From positions 310,001 through 374,000 of the forward strand of contig NZ_JAQOTJ010000002.1 in NCBI RefSeq assembly GCF_028401955.1: a DNA stretch of 64,000 bases. Reading direction: 5' to 3'. Made by a program: the position numbers and the translations under genes. Source of the stretch: Bacillus sp. BP-3 (GTDB lineage: Bacteria > Bacillota > Bacilli > Bacillales > Bacillaceae_G). Shown here in pieces: positions 36,639 to 48,206 of the stretch. The notes under the pieces were generated by a model, which was given only the letters and a program-made list of their open reading frames with translations, did not search any database and was not told where the DNA came from. Position 1 is the stretch's first letter. Every line of letters starts with the position of its first letter.

Positions 36639-38015
36639 TTATCTGAAATCGCATTCGATTTCTTCCCATGTCATATGAGTACGTAAAATATCATCTTCTA
36701 TTAACTTACTTCCCATTTGGACTTCAATGAATTCTAAGTCAGTAATAGCACGTGCTCCATGCATTGTTCCAGCTGGAATGTAAATAACATCGCCAGGTTT
36801 TATCATTTTGAACTTTTCGTCTATAATAAGTTCGCCTTCTCCTGCAATAATTGTCCAAACTTCTTCGCGCTTAAAATGCATTTGATAACTGAGATTTTTT
36901 CCAGCTAAAATTTTAAGCCTTTTGGTTAAAACTTCATTCCCATCTTTAAGTTTCTCGTAATCTAAAACACGGTAATTTCCCCAACGTTTTTCTTCATACA
37001 TAGGTCTTGAATTCTCGTGATTAATAAGTTCTTTAATTTTTTCACTTTCCTGTTTATCAGCTATCAAAATACCTTCAGGGCTTGCTATTATAATGCTATT
37101 GCAGATATTTGCAACAACAAGAGGAAGATTTAGTTCATTGATGATATGAGTATTAAGGGTATTTTTACTTAAAATCCCATTTCCGATAATTTGTGTATCC
37201 ATAATCTCTGTAAGAGTATTCCAAGTTCCTAAGTCACGCCATGCTCCCTCATAGGGTATTACCACAATATCATCGCATTTTTCTACAACTTCATAGTCAA
37301 AGCTTCTTTGGGGAAGGGCGGAATATTGTTGTATAAGTTCTTCATACTGAACGGGTATTTTCATAGAAGTTAGGTATTGAATTAAAAACCCTAATTTAAA
37401 AGCGAATACGCCGCAATTCCAAAGAGCTTCTTGTTGAATAAGTTCTTTTGCCTTGCTTTGTAGTGGTTTTTCAATAAACTGGTTAACTTTCATATATGGA
37501 GGTATTTGTGCTGATGAAGAATGGCTAGGGGTAGTCGTAATATAACCATACTGTTCAGAAGGATGTGAAGGTCGAACGCCCATAAGTGCAAGTGATGCGT
37601 TTGAATCTGTCAAAATTTGCTCAAGTTTCAGTAAGGATTCAAAGAAAGAATTTTCTACATACGCATCAACAGGCATGATACAAATAGTCTCATTACCATC
37701 AACATTTAGGACAGAGTGGAGATAGACTGATGCTAGAGCAATAGCGGGGAAGGTATCTCGTCGATCTGGTTCGACGATAAGAGGAAGTTGATTGTCAATC
37801 TGATTTTGAATAATATCAGTTTGTGATTTGCAAGTCGCGATATAAGTAGATTTTGTTAAACCGATAGATTGAACTTGTCCTACAATTCTTTGAATCATGG
37901 ACTCCTGAACACCATGCTCGTTACGAAGTATTTTTAAAAATTGTTTGGATCTAGGGTCATTTGATAGTGGCCATAAACGTTTTCCTGATCCTCCAGATAG
38001 TAAAATAAGTTTCAT
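36639..38015 (-). CDS. manC: mannose-1-phosphate guanylyltransferase / mannose-6-phosphate isomerase (type II)
   Basis: Makes GDP-mannose from mannose-1-phosphate and GTP. In 458 residues it has the N-terminal pyrophosphorylase signature GGSGKRLWPLSNDPRSKQFL (residues 8-27), EKP near 157 and a C-terminal cupin (residues about 340-450) with GKNLSYQMHFKREEVW and PAGTMHGA, the isomerase part. The ribosome site before the ATG is weak. Its product is the substrate for gmd at 47101, 9 kb away on the same strand. Identity is strong; substrate choice mannose over other hexoses is from the family. Confidence 0.88.
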   Translation of the reverse strand: MKLILLSGGSGKRLWPLSNDPRSKQFLKILRNEHGVQESMIQRIVGQVQSIGLTKSTYIATCKSQTDIIQNQIDNQLPLIVEPDRRDTFPAIALASVYLHSVLNVDGNETICIMPVDAYVENSFFESLLKLEQILTDSNASLALMGVRPSHPSEQYGYITTTPSHSSSAQIPPYMKVNQFIEKPLQSKAKELIQQEALWNCGVFAFKLGFLIQYLTSMKIPVQYEELIQQYSALPQRSFDYEVVEKCDDIVVIPYEGAWRDLGTWNTLTEIMDTQIIGNGILSKNTLNTHIINELNLPLVVANICNSIIIASPEGILIADKQESEKIKELINHENSRPMYEEKRWGNYRVLDYEKLKDGNEVLTKRLKILAGKNLSYQMHFKREEVWTIIAGEGELIIDEKFKMIKPGDVIYIPAGTMHGARAITDLEFIEVQMGSKLIEDDILRTHMTWEEIECDFR

Positions 38016-38682
38016 ATTATCCCAACTTTCTAGTGATATTAAATCTCGATGTTATGGGGTGTAGCAAGTAAAGTAAGTAGGGATTTTTATGCATATTTAA
38101 TTTTTTTCGTACTCGCTCATCTTAAAAGATGAATGTTTCTTTGTAATAGTATAATCTTACTTCCAATCATATCTTTCTATTTATAAAACTCATCTTCAAA
38201 AATTTGTATTGTTCATATTTCTTTTCCTATGTTAATTCATTGTCAAAGCAGTTCTTTATACTTAAGGATTAAATGTTGTTGTGAAAAATTGAGTTTTATA
38301 TTCCCTGTACTTACTGTTTAAGTTTACAAAATATAAAAATTTAACTTAATAAAATTATATGTTGCTTGTAGTTAATAGGTGATAATTTGTCCATAAAATA
38401 GTCATATTATCCCGATACTTTTGAGCGATTATCTTCCATCTTAAGAAGGAAAAAAGATAGGATGGGAATAACTGCTGGCATGTTCGCGGTTAGTTTAACG
38501 AATCATCAATGGGGGATCCCCCCATTGATGGAAGTTGTACTTTATCTATGTCTATTCAACAAAGTACATGTATAACGTTTTCGTTCTATTGTTAGTTTTA
38601 TTCAACTTTTATTATATTGTTATTTATTCTTACAGAGAATTTATTTGAATTATTCAAGCTGAAATTTTAAGTTGTGGTTAAA
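38016..38682. other. 667-bp gap, AT-rich, with a bcr1 fragment
   Basis: Mostly AT-rich with no credible ORF. A truncated bcr1-like copy lies at about 38462-38545: GGGAATAACTGCTGGCATG, a hairpin CAATGGGGG with CCCCCATTG, and TTTAT at 38541-38545. Confidence 0.5.
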
Positions 38683-40317
38683 TTAGGTTAATTTTTCAAC
38701 AATAAGGTTCGGTATTTCACAGGTATGAGTTCCATTCCATAATAAACGTATTTCTTTTAGGAGATCTGCATTTTCTGGGGAGATTTGTAAGGTTAAGTTT
38801 ATGAAATTTTTTCCGGCCTTTACTTTAGAAATATCCTGTGAAGTTAATATATTAAACTGTGGACTCCATACTCCTATTGCAAAAGTGCCAATAGGTGAAT
38901 TGTAATTTGTAGAGGAATTCAGTTCAAAAGAGAATAGATATTCGCCTGGATGCATTTTTCCAATATATTGCCCAATAAACATTCCAGGAGAGTCGATTCC
39001 TTGTTCCACTCTACGAGTTATAAATTGTCTTGTGTGGTCGTATACTAATTTTCCTGTAAACGAATTGATTTTTTCTGTGCTGAAGATAATTCGCTGTCCT
39101 AAAGCTATAGGTAAGTCCGTTTGAATGGAGTTGTCGCGAAAACAATCCTCCTGAGTAAGGTTTAAAGAAATTTCATGATTGTACTGTTGTTTCCTGTGAG
39201 CTACAATGTATGGTTGAATATTTTTTAAGAAGTTTTTGGCTCTTACTAAAGCTGCTTCTCTTTTGAATATATTTCCTAATATATTAGATTGATTATGAGC
39301 AAGTTTTTCTAATTCGGTAAAGTTATTCATTGTTTTAAGAACAAATTCTTTCATCTCTTCTGTGTCAGAACACATACCTATTGTTTTAAGGGCGGAATTG
39401 CTTATGCCATTGTCCCTTGCCTCTTGGGCAAGACCTGATTTTTCTAAAAATACTGTGGGAACTCCCATACTTAAAGCTTCAATAGGAGTGTAGTGCACAT
39501 GATAGTTAGAACCGAGACCAAAGTAAACAAACATTCTACTTTCAGCAATCTTTGAATAAAAAAGATTGTCTTCTGTATGTCCAACTACTTTCTCCGAAAT
39601 ATCTTTGACTATATTCTTTGAGTTTTTTCCTAATACAATAAAAGGGATATTTGAAAATTTTTCGTTAAAATCTTTGAATATCTTATTAGCTGCTGGATTA
39701 CCGTCCAAATATGAGATTGTAGTACTAATAAAGTTTTTAGAGTTTCTTCCTTTCCATTTGAACCCTAATCTTTTGTTGGAAACAAATGCATTTAGATAAA
39801 ACTTATTTTTAGTAATTCTAGGATCTTCAGGAACGTCCAAGCTCTTTAGTATTGGGCACCATACATATTTATCTGTTTCTACTATCTTATCTATATTAAT
39901 GTTTAATCTAGCCATTTCGTTTGTATAGGTAGTATAATCACCGTGACCAAATACCCTAAATATGATATATCCTTGATACCATTTTGTGATGTTTGCTAAA
40001 ATATCTGGATAGTTAGAAATAAATATTATATCGAGCCATTGATTAATAAGTTTAGCTTCATCTGGATTTAATTTCCCTTTTTTTTCAAGTATGTTAATTC
40101 TTCTAATTTTTTCAACGATATTGGTAGGTAAGGTACAAGATTTTCGCCAATGAGGATACAATCTGTCACTTTCATTGTCATAATTACTATCATACTTCAA
40201 CCAAAAGGGGTCTCCTAAGCATGGGATTACCTCTGCTCCTGCCTCAATTAACAATGGAACTTCTTCGTATCTCAAAGTTTGATGAGTACACAACCAATAC
40301 ACTCTTGGGGAAAGCAT
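38683..40317 (-). CDS. putative glycosyltransferase (GT-B-like) with C-terminal beta domain
   Basis: A 544-residue protein. The middle (about residues 215-380) resembles a GT-B nucleotide-sugar half with FVYFGLGSNYHVHYTPIEALSMGVPTVFLEKSG, the typical acidic donor-binding stretch. The N-terminal half (WLCTHQTLRYEEVPLLIEAGAEV, GYIIFRVFGHGD) looks like the acceptor half. The last 130 residues are strand-rich, with no helices apparent, as in a carbohydrate-binding or lectin-like domain. Start ATG 40317 has AAGGTGG 11 bp upstream. Donor and acceptor unknown; it lies in the glycan island. Confidence 0.6.
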   Translation of the reverse strand: MLSPRVYWLCTHQTLRYEEVPLLIEAGAEVIPCLGDPFWLKYDSNYDNESDRLYPHWRKSCTLPTNIVEKIRRINILEKKGKLNPDEAKLINQWLDIIFISNYPDILANITKWYQGYIIFRVFGHGDYTTYTNEMARLNINIDKIVETDKYVWCPILKSLDVPEDPRITKNKFYLNAFVSNKRLGFKWKGRNSKNFISTTISYLDGNPAANKIFKDFNEKFSNIPFIVLGKNSKNIVKDISEKVVGHTEDNLFYSKIAESRMFVYFGLGSNYHVHYTPIEALSMGVPTVFLEKSGLAQEARDNGISNSALKTIGMCSDTEEMKEFVLKTMNNFTELEKLAHNQSNILGNIFKREAALVRAKNFLKNIQPYIVAHRKQQYNHEISLNLTQEDCFRDNSIQTDLPIALGQRIIFSTEKINSFTGKLVYDHTRQFITRRVEQGIDSPGMFIGQYIGKMHPGEYLFSFELNSSTNYNSPIGTFAIGVWSPQFNILTSQDISKVKAGKNFINLTLQISPENADLLKEIRLLWNGTHTCEIPNLIVEKLT

Positions 40318-40478
40318 ATAAATAAGCACCACCTTAAAGGAGTTTTTGTCGTAATTTTTTTTATATTTCGACTACTCTGTTTAAAAATTAATTTACTGCT
40401 GAAAAGGAAATCTAACTTCACAGGAATATTTTCGTGTTTCAATATAAAGTGACTATTTTGGTTTTCTTATTTTGGTTT

Positions 40479-42179
40479 TTAATTGATAATTAATTCGGTC
40501 ATTAGCGTATAATATTCTTGTGCAATATCGCTCCAATTTCTCTTAAGTATGTGTTGAATTGCACTTTTTTGTTGTTCTAGCAAATTGTTATCGTGTCGCC
40601 ATAGTTTCTGAATTGCGAGCATAATTTCATCTGTAGAGTAGGGGTTAAATGTTATAAATTTTTCGATATCTGTTATAACCTCTTCAACAACTTCAATCCT
40701 GCTCACTGCTACAGGAGTATCCATAATTAAAGACTCTAATAGCTGAAAAGGACAACTCCCTTCAAAAAGTGTTGGAACAATGGTTCCTATCGCATATTTA
40801 TATAGAAGTGGAATATCATTTGGTTCAATCCTCCCTAAAAAAATGACACTATCTCGTATATTTACGTTATTAGAATTGTTAAGTAGTGTTATAATTTCTT
40901 TCTCTTTAGGACCATAGCGAAAGTGATCAGTCAGAACTAGACTAAGGTTGGATGAAGAACCTTCAGTGATTTGTCGGAAGTTCAAAAAGGCTTCAATAAG
41001 TCGATCATGATTTTTATGTAGACGAATAACGGAAGGGTAAACAATATAGTTGTTATATAAATTATATTTATCCCTAAATAAAACTTCATTATATGAATCT
41101 ATGACATCATATTCCTCAACTGGAGGTGCCAATCTAATGACATGAGTTTTTTCCTTAGGTAATTTCAAGAATTTCAATCCTTCATGATTTCTCGTAAAGA
41201 TAGAATTAAAAACAACTTTTTTAGCTTTTTTAGCCACCTTTTTAGCGTTATCTGTAAATTTATCGTAGAACTCTGGCTGCCTTGTATATATATCCTTAAA
41301 ATGCATATAAACTAAATCGTGTAAACAAGCGATAAAGGGTTTGTTTAAATTTAGCGCCAAATCCATACCTATATAAGGAACGATCCAAATATCCACATCA
41401 ATATTTTCATTTACCCAGTCTACAGTTTCGAATTTTTGGATGGATAATCTGTTAGGAAAAGATAAAAAGGTCTTTTTGAATCCATTGTTAATATCTATAT
41501 AGTTTTGTTTAGTAGTTACAACAGTTATAGTTACATTTTCATCATGACAAAGTAAACCTTCTGTTAATCGGATAATAAATCGTCCGATACCTTCTCCATC
41601 AAAATGTTTACCTACTTTCACTGAATATCCAAGAAAAAAACCAATTTTTACAGAAGGGACTTGGGAAGGTTGTTGAGTGTTTGGGGATATTAAAGTGTTG
41701 GACGTTACAATATCAGATTCTAAAAGCAGACGGCATTCTTTAGATAATAGAAAGTTTACCATTAAATTTTTTCTTTGAACGCCAGAAACTAAGTTATTCA
41801 CATGAATTTGAATTTCCTTTAAATCTGGAGATCGATTTAGGAATTGTTGGTATAGTGAATAGGTAAATTCCATGTCATCCAAATTGTAAAACCTATAAAT
41901 TAAATCGGAAATTAACCCTGGTTTCGTTGTCTCTGTTTTTTCTGATTGGGTGTGTTGTGTATATAGATTAAGTGCTTCTTTAGTTAGCATGATTTCTTTA
42001 ATGATTTCTCTTCTTTGGGTGTGGGTTAGTTTTTTTCTATAGTAATTTAGCTCCTCATGCTGGGGCTTCCTGTATAAAATTTGCCTAAAAAGTTCATGAA
42101 TAAACGCTTCTTCTGATAATCTAACTGCTTTTCGTAAAATATTAATGATTGTATCTGAAGGTGAAGTAGGATTATTCAT
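40479..42179 (-). CDS. GT4 glycosyltransferase with two N-terminal DUF4214-like repeats
   Basis: A 566-residue protein. Two helical repeats of the DUF4214 type lie at about residues 15-60 (FIHELFRQILYRKPQHEELNYY) and 80-135 (EFTYSLYQQFLNRSPDLKEI). A GT4-like enzyme follows, with GEGIGRFIIRLTEGLL at the start of the acceptor half and PTLFEGSCPFQLLESL as the donor-site acidic motif. The two Glu of that motif are separated by eight residues rather than the usual seven. Start ATG 42179 is 8 bp from AAAGGAG. A close paralogue lies at 44018, with a sulfotransferase between them. Confidence 0.75.
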   Translation of the reverse strand: MNNPTSPSDTIINILRKAVRLSEEAFIHELFRQILYRKPQHEELNYYRKKLTHTQRREIIKEIMLTKEALNLYTQHTQSEKTETTKPGLISDLIYRFYNLDDMEFTYSLYQQFLNRSPDLKEIQIHVNNLVSGVQRKNLMVNFLLSKECRLLLESDIVTSNTLISPNTQQPSQVPSVKIGFFLGYSVKVGKHFDGEGIGRFIIRLTEGLLCHDENVTITVVTTKQNYIDINNGFKKTFLSFPNRLSIQKFETVDWVNENIDVDIWIVPYIGMDLALNLNKPFIACLHDLVYMHFKDIYTRQPEFYDKFTDNAKKVAKKAKKVVFNSIFTRNHEGLKFLKLPKEKTHVIRLAPPVEEYDVIDSYNEVLFRDKYNLYNNYIVYPSVIRLHKNHDRLIEAFLNFRQITEGSSSNLSLVLTDHFRYGPKEKEIITLLNNSNNVNIRDSVIFLGRIEPNDIPLLYKYAIGTIVPTLFEGSCPFQLLESLIMDTPVAVSRIEVVEEVITDIEKFITFNPYSTDEIMLAIQKLWRHDNNLLEQQKSAIQHILKRNWSDIAQEYYTLMTELIIN

Positions 42180-42763
42180 CGTAGTCACTCCTTTATGGCT
42201 TGAAAATTGAGTGATATATAAAGAATAATTTTTTATTCTTTGAAAGAGTTCTCATTTTTAGTAGAAATTCACAATGCGTATTTCTTGTAGGTAGAAAAGA
42301 TATCTTGTCTTATATTATCAATAAATAGGAATAAAAGATTAGTAAACTACAATTATTATTTTAAATGTATATAGTTATTATTGATCACCGGGATAAATAC
42401 AGTCTAATAGTTAGGTAATAATTATTTGATTTATAGGTACAGTGTATTTGTAATTGTGAATATCTGGTGACTGGAATTATCAAGATCTTTGTAAGATATA
42501 GAATTTATAATAATTAAGCTAAGGAATATAAAAGACATATTGTCTAATTATATGTTTTTTATTACCGTCAATATTTACTTAATTACTAGAATGCATAGTG
42601 CGATTTTTTTGTTTGATAGTTATACTTGACGTTTTATTATATTCTTCTACAGCATTATTATGCTTTTTTTTTTGAATGTACAAATTTCACTTTTTAGATA
42701 GTACTTATAGAAAGTTATGAGGCATATACTGAAAAAAATTAAGCGTAAGGAGATGACTTTTAG
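42180..42763. other. 584-bp AT-rich divergent intergenic region
   Basis: Separates the minus-strand glycosyltransferase from the plus-strand sulfotransferase. No gene seen. Several TATAAT-like strings but no convincing -35 pairing that I can defend. Confidence 0.3.
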
Positions 42764-43516
42764 ATGAATGAAGGACAGTCTAGCGAGAAAAGAAGTCCTT
42801 TATTATTATTTCTTCATATCCCTAAAGCTGGGGGAACTACATTGACAGATTTGATTTGTAGGCAATATTCAAATAATATACATTATGATGTGAATATACA
42901 GGGAATACTTCCTCAAGGGGTACTTTCTTATAAAGAGCAATTAACAACTGCTGACACTTTATGTGGCCATTTTTTGTTTGGCATTCATCGTTACCTTTCT
43001 AGGCCCTTTACCTATATTACAATGTTGAGACATCCGGTTGAACAAGTAATCTCATGGTTTTATTTTGCTCATAAGAATTCAAACCAGTACAAAGAATTGT
43101 TTTTTGAAGAGACGATTGATGAGTATGTAAGCAACCCAAAATTTAATTATTCTACAGTCAATCTGCAAACGCGCTGTATTACAGGTAATGATGTTGCTGA
43201 TTTGCAGATGGCGAAAGAGCATATTGAAAAATATTTTTCTGTGGTAGGGATTACTGAATTGTTTTCTGAATCTTTGTATATCATGAAAAAAGAATTCGGA
43301 TGGAGGAATATTAATTATAAAAAGTTAAATGTTAATACAGAAAGACCTTTAAAAGAAGAAATTCCGCAGAAAGTGATTGATAAGATACTGGAAAAAAACG
43401 AGGTAGATGTGCAATTATATGATTATGCTAGAAAAAAATTAGAAAATAAGATTGCTTCCCTAGATACAAACTCAATTAAAGAATTGCGTTTGTTTAAAAG
43501 GAAACATAGGCTATAA
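42764..43516 (+). CDS. PAPS-dependent sulfotransferase family 2
   Basis: A 250-residue carbohydrate-type sulfotransferase. The 5'-phosphosulfate loop LHIPKAGGTTLTDLI is at about residues 17-31 and the 3'-phosphate motif MLRHPVEQVISWFYFAH near 87, both in the order found in membrane-type and bacterial sugar sulfotransferases. No membrane anchor or signal peptide is apparent, so it should act in the cytosol with PAPS. RBS AAGGAG lies 10 bp before the ATG. It stands alone on the plus strand between two paralogous glycosyltransferases. PAPS-making genes are 7 kb downstream. Its acceptor is probably a glycan of this locus (inference). Confidence 0.85.
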   Translation: MNEGQSSEKRSPLLLFLHIPKAGGTTLTDLICRQYSNNIHYDVNIQGILPQGVLSYKEQLTTADTLCGHFLFGIHRYLSRPFTYITMLRHPVEQVISWFYFAHKNSNQYKELFFEETIDEYVSNPKFNYSTVNLQTRCITGNDVADLQMAKEHIEKYFSVVGITELFSESLYIMKKEFGWRNINYKKLNVNTERPLKEEIPQKVIDKILEKNEVDVQLYDYARKKLENKIASLDTNSIKELRLFKRKHRL

Positions 43517-43552
43517 AAATATATAAACTCAAGTTGAAAACCGAAATAAAAC

Positions 43553-43680
43553 CATTCTTTTTCGATGGGTGAGAGCATCTGGCCATGCATAGAAGCGGTC
43601 AGGGCATTTTTTGCCATATGCAAAACGAAACAAAGAGAGAGAGAAAGTAAGCGCAGCCGTCTTTTATTTCTATAGCCGCA
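43553..43680 (+). repeat. repeat C copy downstream of the sulfotransferase
   Basis: Contains GGGTGAGAGCATCTGGCCATG, stem CTGGCC with GGTCAG, then T6 and GCCATATGCAAAACG. As at 25378 it sits just after a plus-strand gene and looks able to terminate transcription. The rest of the gap to 44017 has no gene; an isolated AAGGAGGTG at 43770-43778 leads to no ORF. Confidence 0.6.
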
Positions 43681-44017
43681 ATTTATGTGTTGGAAAATTA
43701 AATTGGATTTATATAGATATGCTTCTTTCTGTGTAGGAATTTGATGAAAGACTAGATTATTAATACACAGAAGGAGGTGTTTTTTATAATAAAAAAGACC
43801 ATAAGGTAAAAATTTAGTTAGTGAGAGATTTACTCTAAAAGTTTACAATAATGAGTGGTAAAAATATGAATGGTTTACCTATAAAAAAGCTAATGTCGGA
43901 TAAAAAGATAAGAATATGTCATATTATTTGAGAGCTTAAAGCAGCATAGGATGATATGTAAGGATATTTGACTCAGTAAAGTATCCTTACATACATTTCA
44001 AATATAAAAACAAAAGG

Positions 44018-45751
44018 TTATATATAAATAGTTTTATTAATAATGTCATAATATTCCTTTGCGACATCGGCCCACCTTCGATTTAAAGCAGTGCTGATAG
44101 CAGATTTTTGCTGGTTTAACATTTGTTTTCCGTTTTTGCTTAACTCATATATTGCTTTTGATATTTCTTCAACTGAGTATGGATTAAATGAGAAAAAAGC
44201 AGGCATATTTGTAACTACTTCACTTGTAACTTCTATTTGGCTAGCAGCAATCGGGGTATCAAGTATAAGTGATTCGAGGATAGGGAAAGGGCAACTTCCT
44301 TCAAAAAGTGTGGGAACGATTGTCCCTAAAGCATATTCGTATAAGGAAGGCATAGTGTCTGACGGAACCCTATTAAGAAAGACAATACTGTTTTTTATTT
44401 GTTCATTAGTACAATGCAGATAAACATCTGGAAGATGAATGGGTCTATTACGGTAGTGGTCTGTAAACACTAATTTTAAATTAGAAGGTGGTTTCTCAAG
44501 GAATTGCTTGAATTTTATAAATGCCTCAATAAGAAGAGAATGATTTTTATGCGGACGAATAACCGATGGATAAACAATGTAATCGCCATATAATTTGTAT
44601 TTATTTCTAAATGAGCTTTCATCATATATATGGTACGCAGTGTATTCTTCTACAGGAGGTGCCAATCTAACAACGTGAGTTTTTTCGATAGGTAGCTTTA
44701 AAAATTGTAACCCTTCATGGTTTCTTGTAAAGTTAGAAGAGAATACGATGACAGAAGCTTTATCGATTAATCTGTGGATAAAACGATCCAGACGGTAACA
44801 AAACTCATCCGTATTTCCTTGATAATATAATTCTTGAAAGTGTAAGTGAACTAAGTCGTGTAAACAAAGAATAATAGGTTTATCTAAATACATAGCTAAT
44901 TCTAAGCCGACATATGGCACAATCCATACATCTACTGGCAATTCGGTATTAATGAATTCCATACTGTCAGATGCATAAAAGATAAGTCGCTCAGGGTATA
45001 AAAGCACGAGTTGTGAAAATAGATTACGAAGACTACTAAGATTTATTTTATTTGTTACAACATAAATTTTTATGGTTGGATCATACTTAAATAATCCCTC
45101 TGCTAATCTTGTACTAAATCGACCAATTCCTTCTCCTTCTAAATTGGCGGGATAAGCCAATCCTAGGAAAATTCCAATGTTTTTTATACTTTTGTTTTGA
45201 TTTTGTTCTCTATTTTTTATATGCAAGTTACTGATAGAATTAGCGTCGGTTAATACTTTTTGAAATTCATTTGTTGTTAGTATTTTTTTTATTATCTCTA
45301 TTCTTGATTGTTTTGTTTTTAAGCAAACTGATAACTGTTGGACTTCTGTTTTTATTGGATTACGAGCTAAAAATTCATTGTATAAAGCATGGATAAAGTG
45401 TAATGCATTTGATAGGAAGAATGAATGAATGAAGCTACTTATCGTTTTGGAAGCATTAGGAGGAGGAGAGGGAGGGGCTTTTTGACTGTATAAACCTATC
45501 GCCTCTCTGCTTGTCAGGATTGCGACTAAAATTTGTTTTTTGGCTACACCTTTCGCAAGTGTAGTGTAAAAATGAAAGAAACCTTTTTCGTCAGGTTCAC
45601 GATGCAGTATTTGTCTATATAATTCCCATACAAAATCTTCATGATTAAGGGTCCATATTTGTCGCAATAATTCAATAATATTTTTACTGTTCGTTTGATT
45701 AAGTATGTTGCTGAAATCATTGTTTCTATTTCTTAATCTTACTATGTCCAT
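44018..45751 (-). CDS. GT4 glycosyltransferase with two N-terminal DUF4214-like repeats (paralogue)
   Basis: A 577-residue paralogue of the gene at 40479, with the same order: DUF4214-like repeats at about residues 33-80 (FVWELYRQILHREPDEKGFFHF) and 110-165 (FIHALYNEFLARNPIKTEV), then the GT4-like enzyme with GEGIGRFSTRLAEGLF and PTLFEGSCPFPILESL. Long stretches match the paralogue almost word for word (PILCLHDLVHLHFQ, SNFTRNHEGLQFLKLP). It has the same eight-residue gap in the acidic motif. A gene duplication followed by divergence is likely. Start ATG has AAGAGATG ahead. Confidence 0.75.
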   Translation of the reverse strand: MDIVRLRNRNNDFSNILNQTNSKNIIELLRQIWTLNHEDFVWELYRQILHREPDEKGFFHFYTTLAKGVAKKQILVAILTSREAIGLYSQKAPPSPPPNASKTISSFIHSFFLSNALHFIHALYNEFLARNPIKTEVQQLSVCLKTKQSRIEIIKKILTTNEFQKVLTDANSISNLHIKNREQNQNKSIKNIGIFLGLAYPANLEGEGIGRFSTRLAEGLFKYDPTIKIYVVTNKINLSSLRNLFSQLVLLYPERLIFYASDSMEFINTELPVDVWIVPYVGLELAMYLDKPIILCLHDLVHLHFQELYYQGNTDEFCYRLDRFIHRLIDKASVIVFSSNFTRNHEGLQFLKLPIEKTHVVRLAPPVEEYTAYHIYDESSFRNKYKLYGDYIVYPSVIRPHKNHSLLIEAFIKFKQFLEKPPSNLKLVFTDHYRNRPIHLPDVYLHCTNEQIKNSIVFLNRVPSDTMPSLYEYALGTIVPTLFEGSCPFPILESLILDTPIAASQIEVTSEVVTNMPAFFSFNPYSVEEISKAIYELSKNGKQMLNQQKSAISTALNRRWADVAKEYYDIINKTIYI

Positions 45752-45883
45752 CGTTCACATCTCTTTTCATCGTGGTGTATTTAGATGAAAGATAGCTGTA
45801 GCAAGGAGGTATTTCTATAGCTATTAATGGGATATGTTGTTTTTAAGCAAAGGCTCATTATAAGTTTAAGAGAGGGGCATATA

Positions 45884-47011
45884 TCATTTTTTCATTCTTA
45901 CCTCGCTTAATGCTTCTTTTATTTTTAAGCTAATATATCGAATGTCATCATCTGTCAGGTTTCCGTAACTTGGAACATTAATACCCTGAGCAGAAATACG
46001 ATTTATTATAGGGAATTCTGATGTTTCCTGTAAATTTTGATAAGGAGGCAATGTATGCATAGGATAGAAAAAAGGTCTAGTTTCGATTCCTTTATCTTTT
46101 AAGCGATCCATTAACAAATTCCGTTCGTTTTCAGTAAAATCTCTACATAGTATGCTAAACATCCAGTATACATTTTTAGCCCATTCTTTTTCGATAGGTA
46201 ATATGAGACGTTGATCATCTTTTAGATTTTGTATATATTGATTGGCGATTCTAATTCGTTGTTGAATATGCCAGTCAATGTTCTCGAGTTGTGCGCAGCC
46301 AATTGCTGCTTGAATGTTGGTCATACGATAGTTATATCCTATAACTGGAAACCAATATTTACGTTTTAAGTCTATTCCTTGTGACTTTAGAATTCGAATC
46401 TTTTCAGCTATGTGGTCATCATTAGTAGTAATCATTCCACCTTCACCTGTTGTAATAATTTTATTGCCAAACAAACTAAAAGTAGCACAATCACCAATTG
46501 CTCCTGTCATTTTTCCTTTGTATTGCGCTCCTATAGCCTGAGCAGCATCTTCTATAACAAATAAATTATATTTTCTTGCCAATTCTTTAATAGGGTCCAT
46601 ATCAGCTGGATGACCATAGATGTGAACAGGAATAATTCCTTTTGTATGCGGTGTGATTTTTTCTTCTATTTTCGCAGGATCAATATTCCATGTTGTTGAA
46701 TCAGAATCAATAAATATAGGAGTTCCTCCACAATAGACAACTGCATTTGCTGTTGCAACGAATGTAAAAGTCGGAATAATGACTTCATCACCTTCTTTAA
46801 TGCCATATGCTAAAAGAGCAAGATGTAAAGCTGTTGTTCCGTTACTACAAGAAATAGCATGTTTCACACTGCAATACTGTGCAAATTGTTCTTCAAACTT
46901 TTGAATATAGGACCCGTTTGAAGATATCCAATTAGAATCGAGGCAGTCTATGACATATTGTTTTTCATTTCCATTTAATATAGGACTAGCGATAGGATAA
47001 AATTTTGTCAT
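45884..47011 (-). CDS. DegT/DnrJ/EryC1 sugar aminotransferase, probable GDP-perosamine synthase
   Basis: A PLP-dependent aminotransferase of 375 residues, close to PerA in length. The PLP-binding Lys is in FSLFGNKIITTGEGG near residue 184. Family segments include SCSNGTTALHLAL near 56, PTFTFVATANAV and VIEDAAQAIGA near 158. Start ATG 47011 has AGGGAGGAC about 6 bp upstream; a longer frame begins in sequence with no ribosome site. It is 89 bp after gmd, whose product GDP-4-keto-6-deoxymannose is the PerA substrate, so the pathway call rests on this pairing. Confidence 0.78.
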   Translation of the reverse strand: MTKFYPIASPILNGNEKQYVIDCLDSNWISSNGSYIQKFEEQFAQYCSVKHAISCSNGTTALHLALLAYGIKEGDEVIIPTFTFVATANAVVYCGGTPIFIDSDSTTWNIDPAKIEEKITPHTKGIIPVHIYGHPADMDPIKELARKYNLFVIEDAAQAIGAQYKGKMTGAIGDCATFSLFGNKIITTGEGGMITTNDDHIAEKIRILKSQGIDLKRKYWFPVIGYNYRMTNIQAAIGCAQLENIDWHIQQRIRIANQYIQNLKDDQRLILPIEKEWAKNVYWMFSILCRDFTENERNLLMDRLKDKGIETRPFFYPMHTLPPYQNLQETSEFPIINRISAQGINVPSYGNLTDDDIRYISLKIKEALSEVRMKK

Positions 47012-47100
47012 CAAAATGTCCTCCCTACATAAAAATAAAGTTAAAGTTAAAGTACAAGTCAAGAGGGATAGGCAATATAAAAAAGTTATAAAATTAAAGC

Positions 47101-48099
<999 letters not shown>

Positions 48100-48206
48100 T
48101 CAAAACCTTTATCTCCTTTAATCATATGTTTCATATACCTTGACTGCTACTGAAACACCGTTTATTTTCATCATTACATGAATAAGATAGGCAGTATGGA
48201 AGAACT

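Noticed and set aside
43766-43810. AAGGAGGTG with following sequence as a possible small gene
   Set aside because: No start codon at the right spacing; the frame after it reaches a stop within a few codons.
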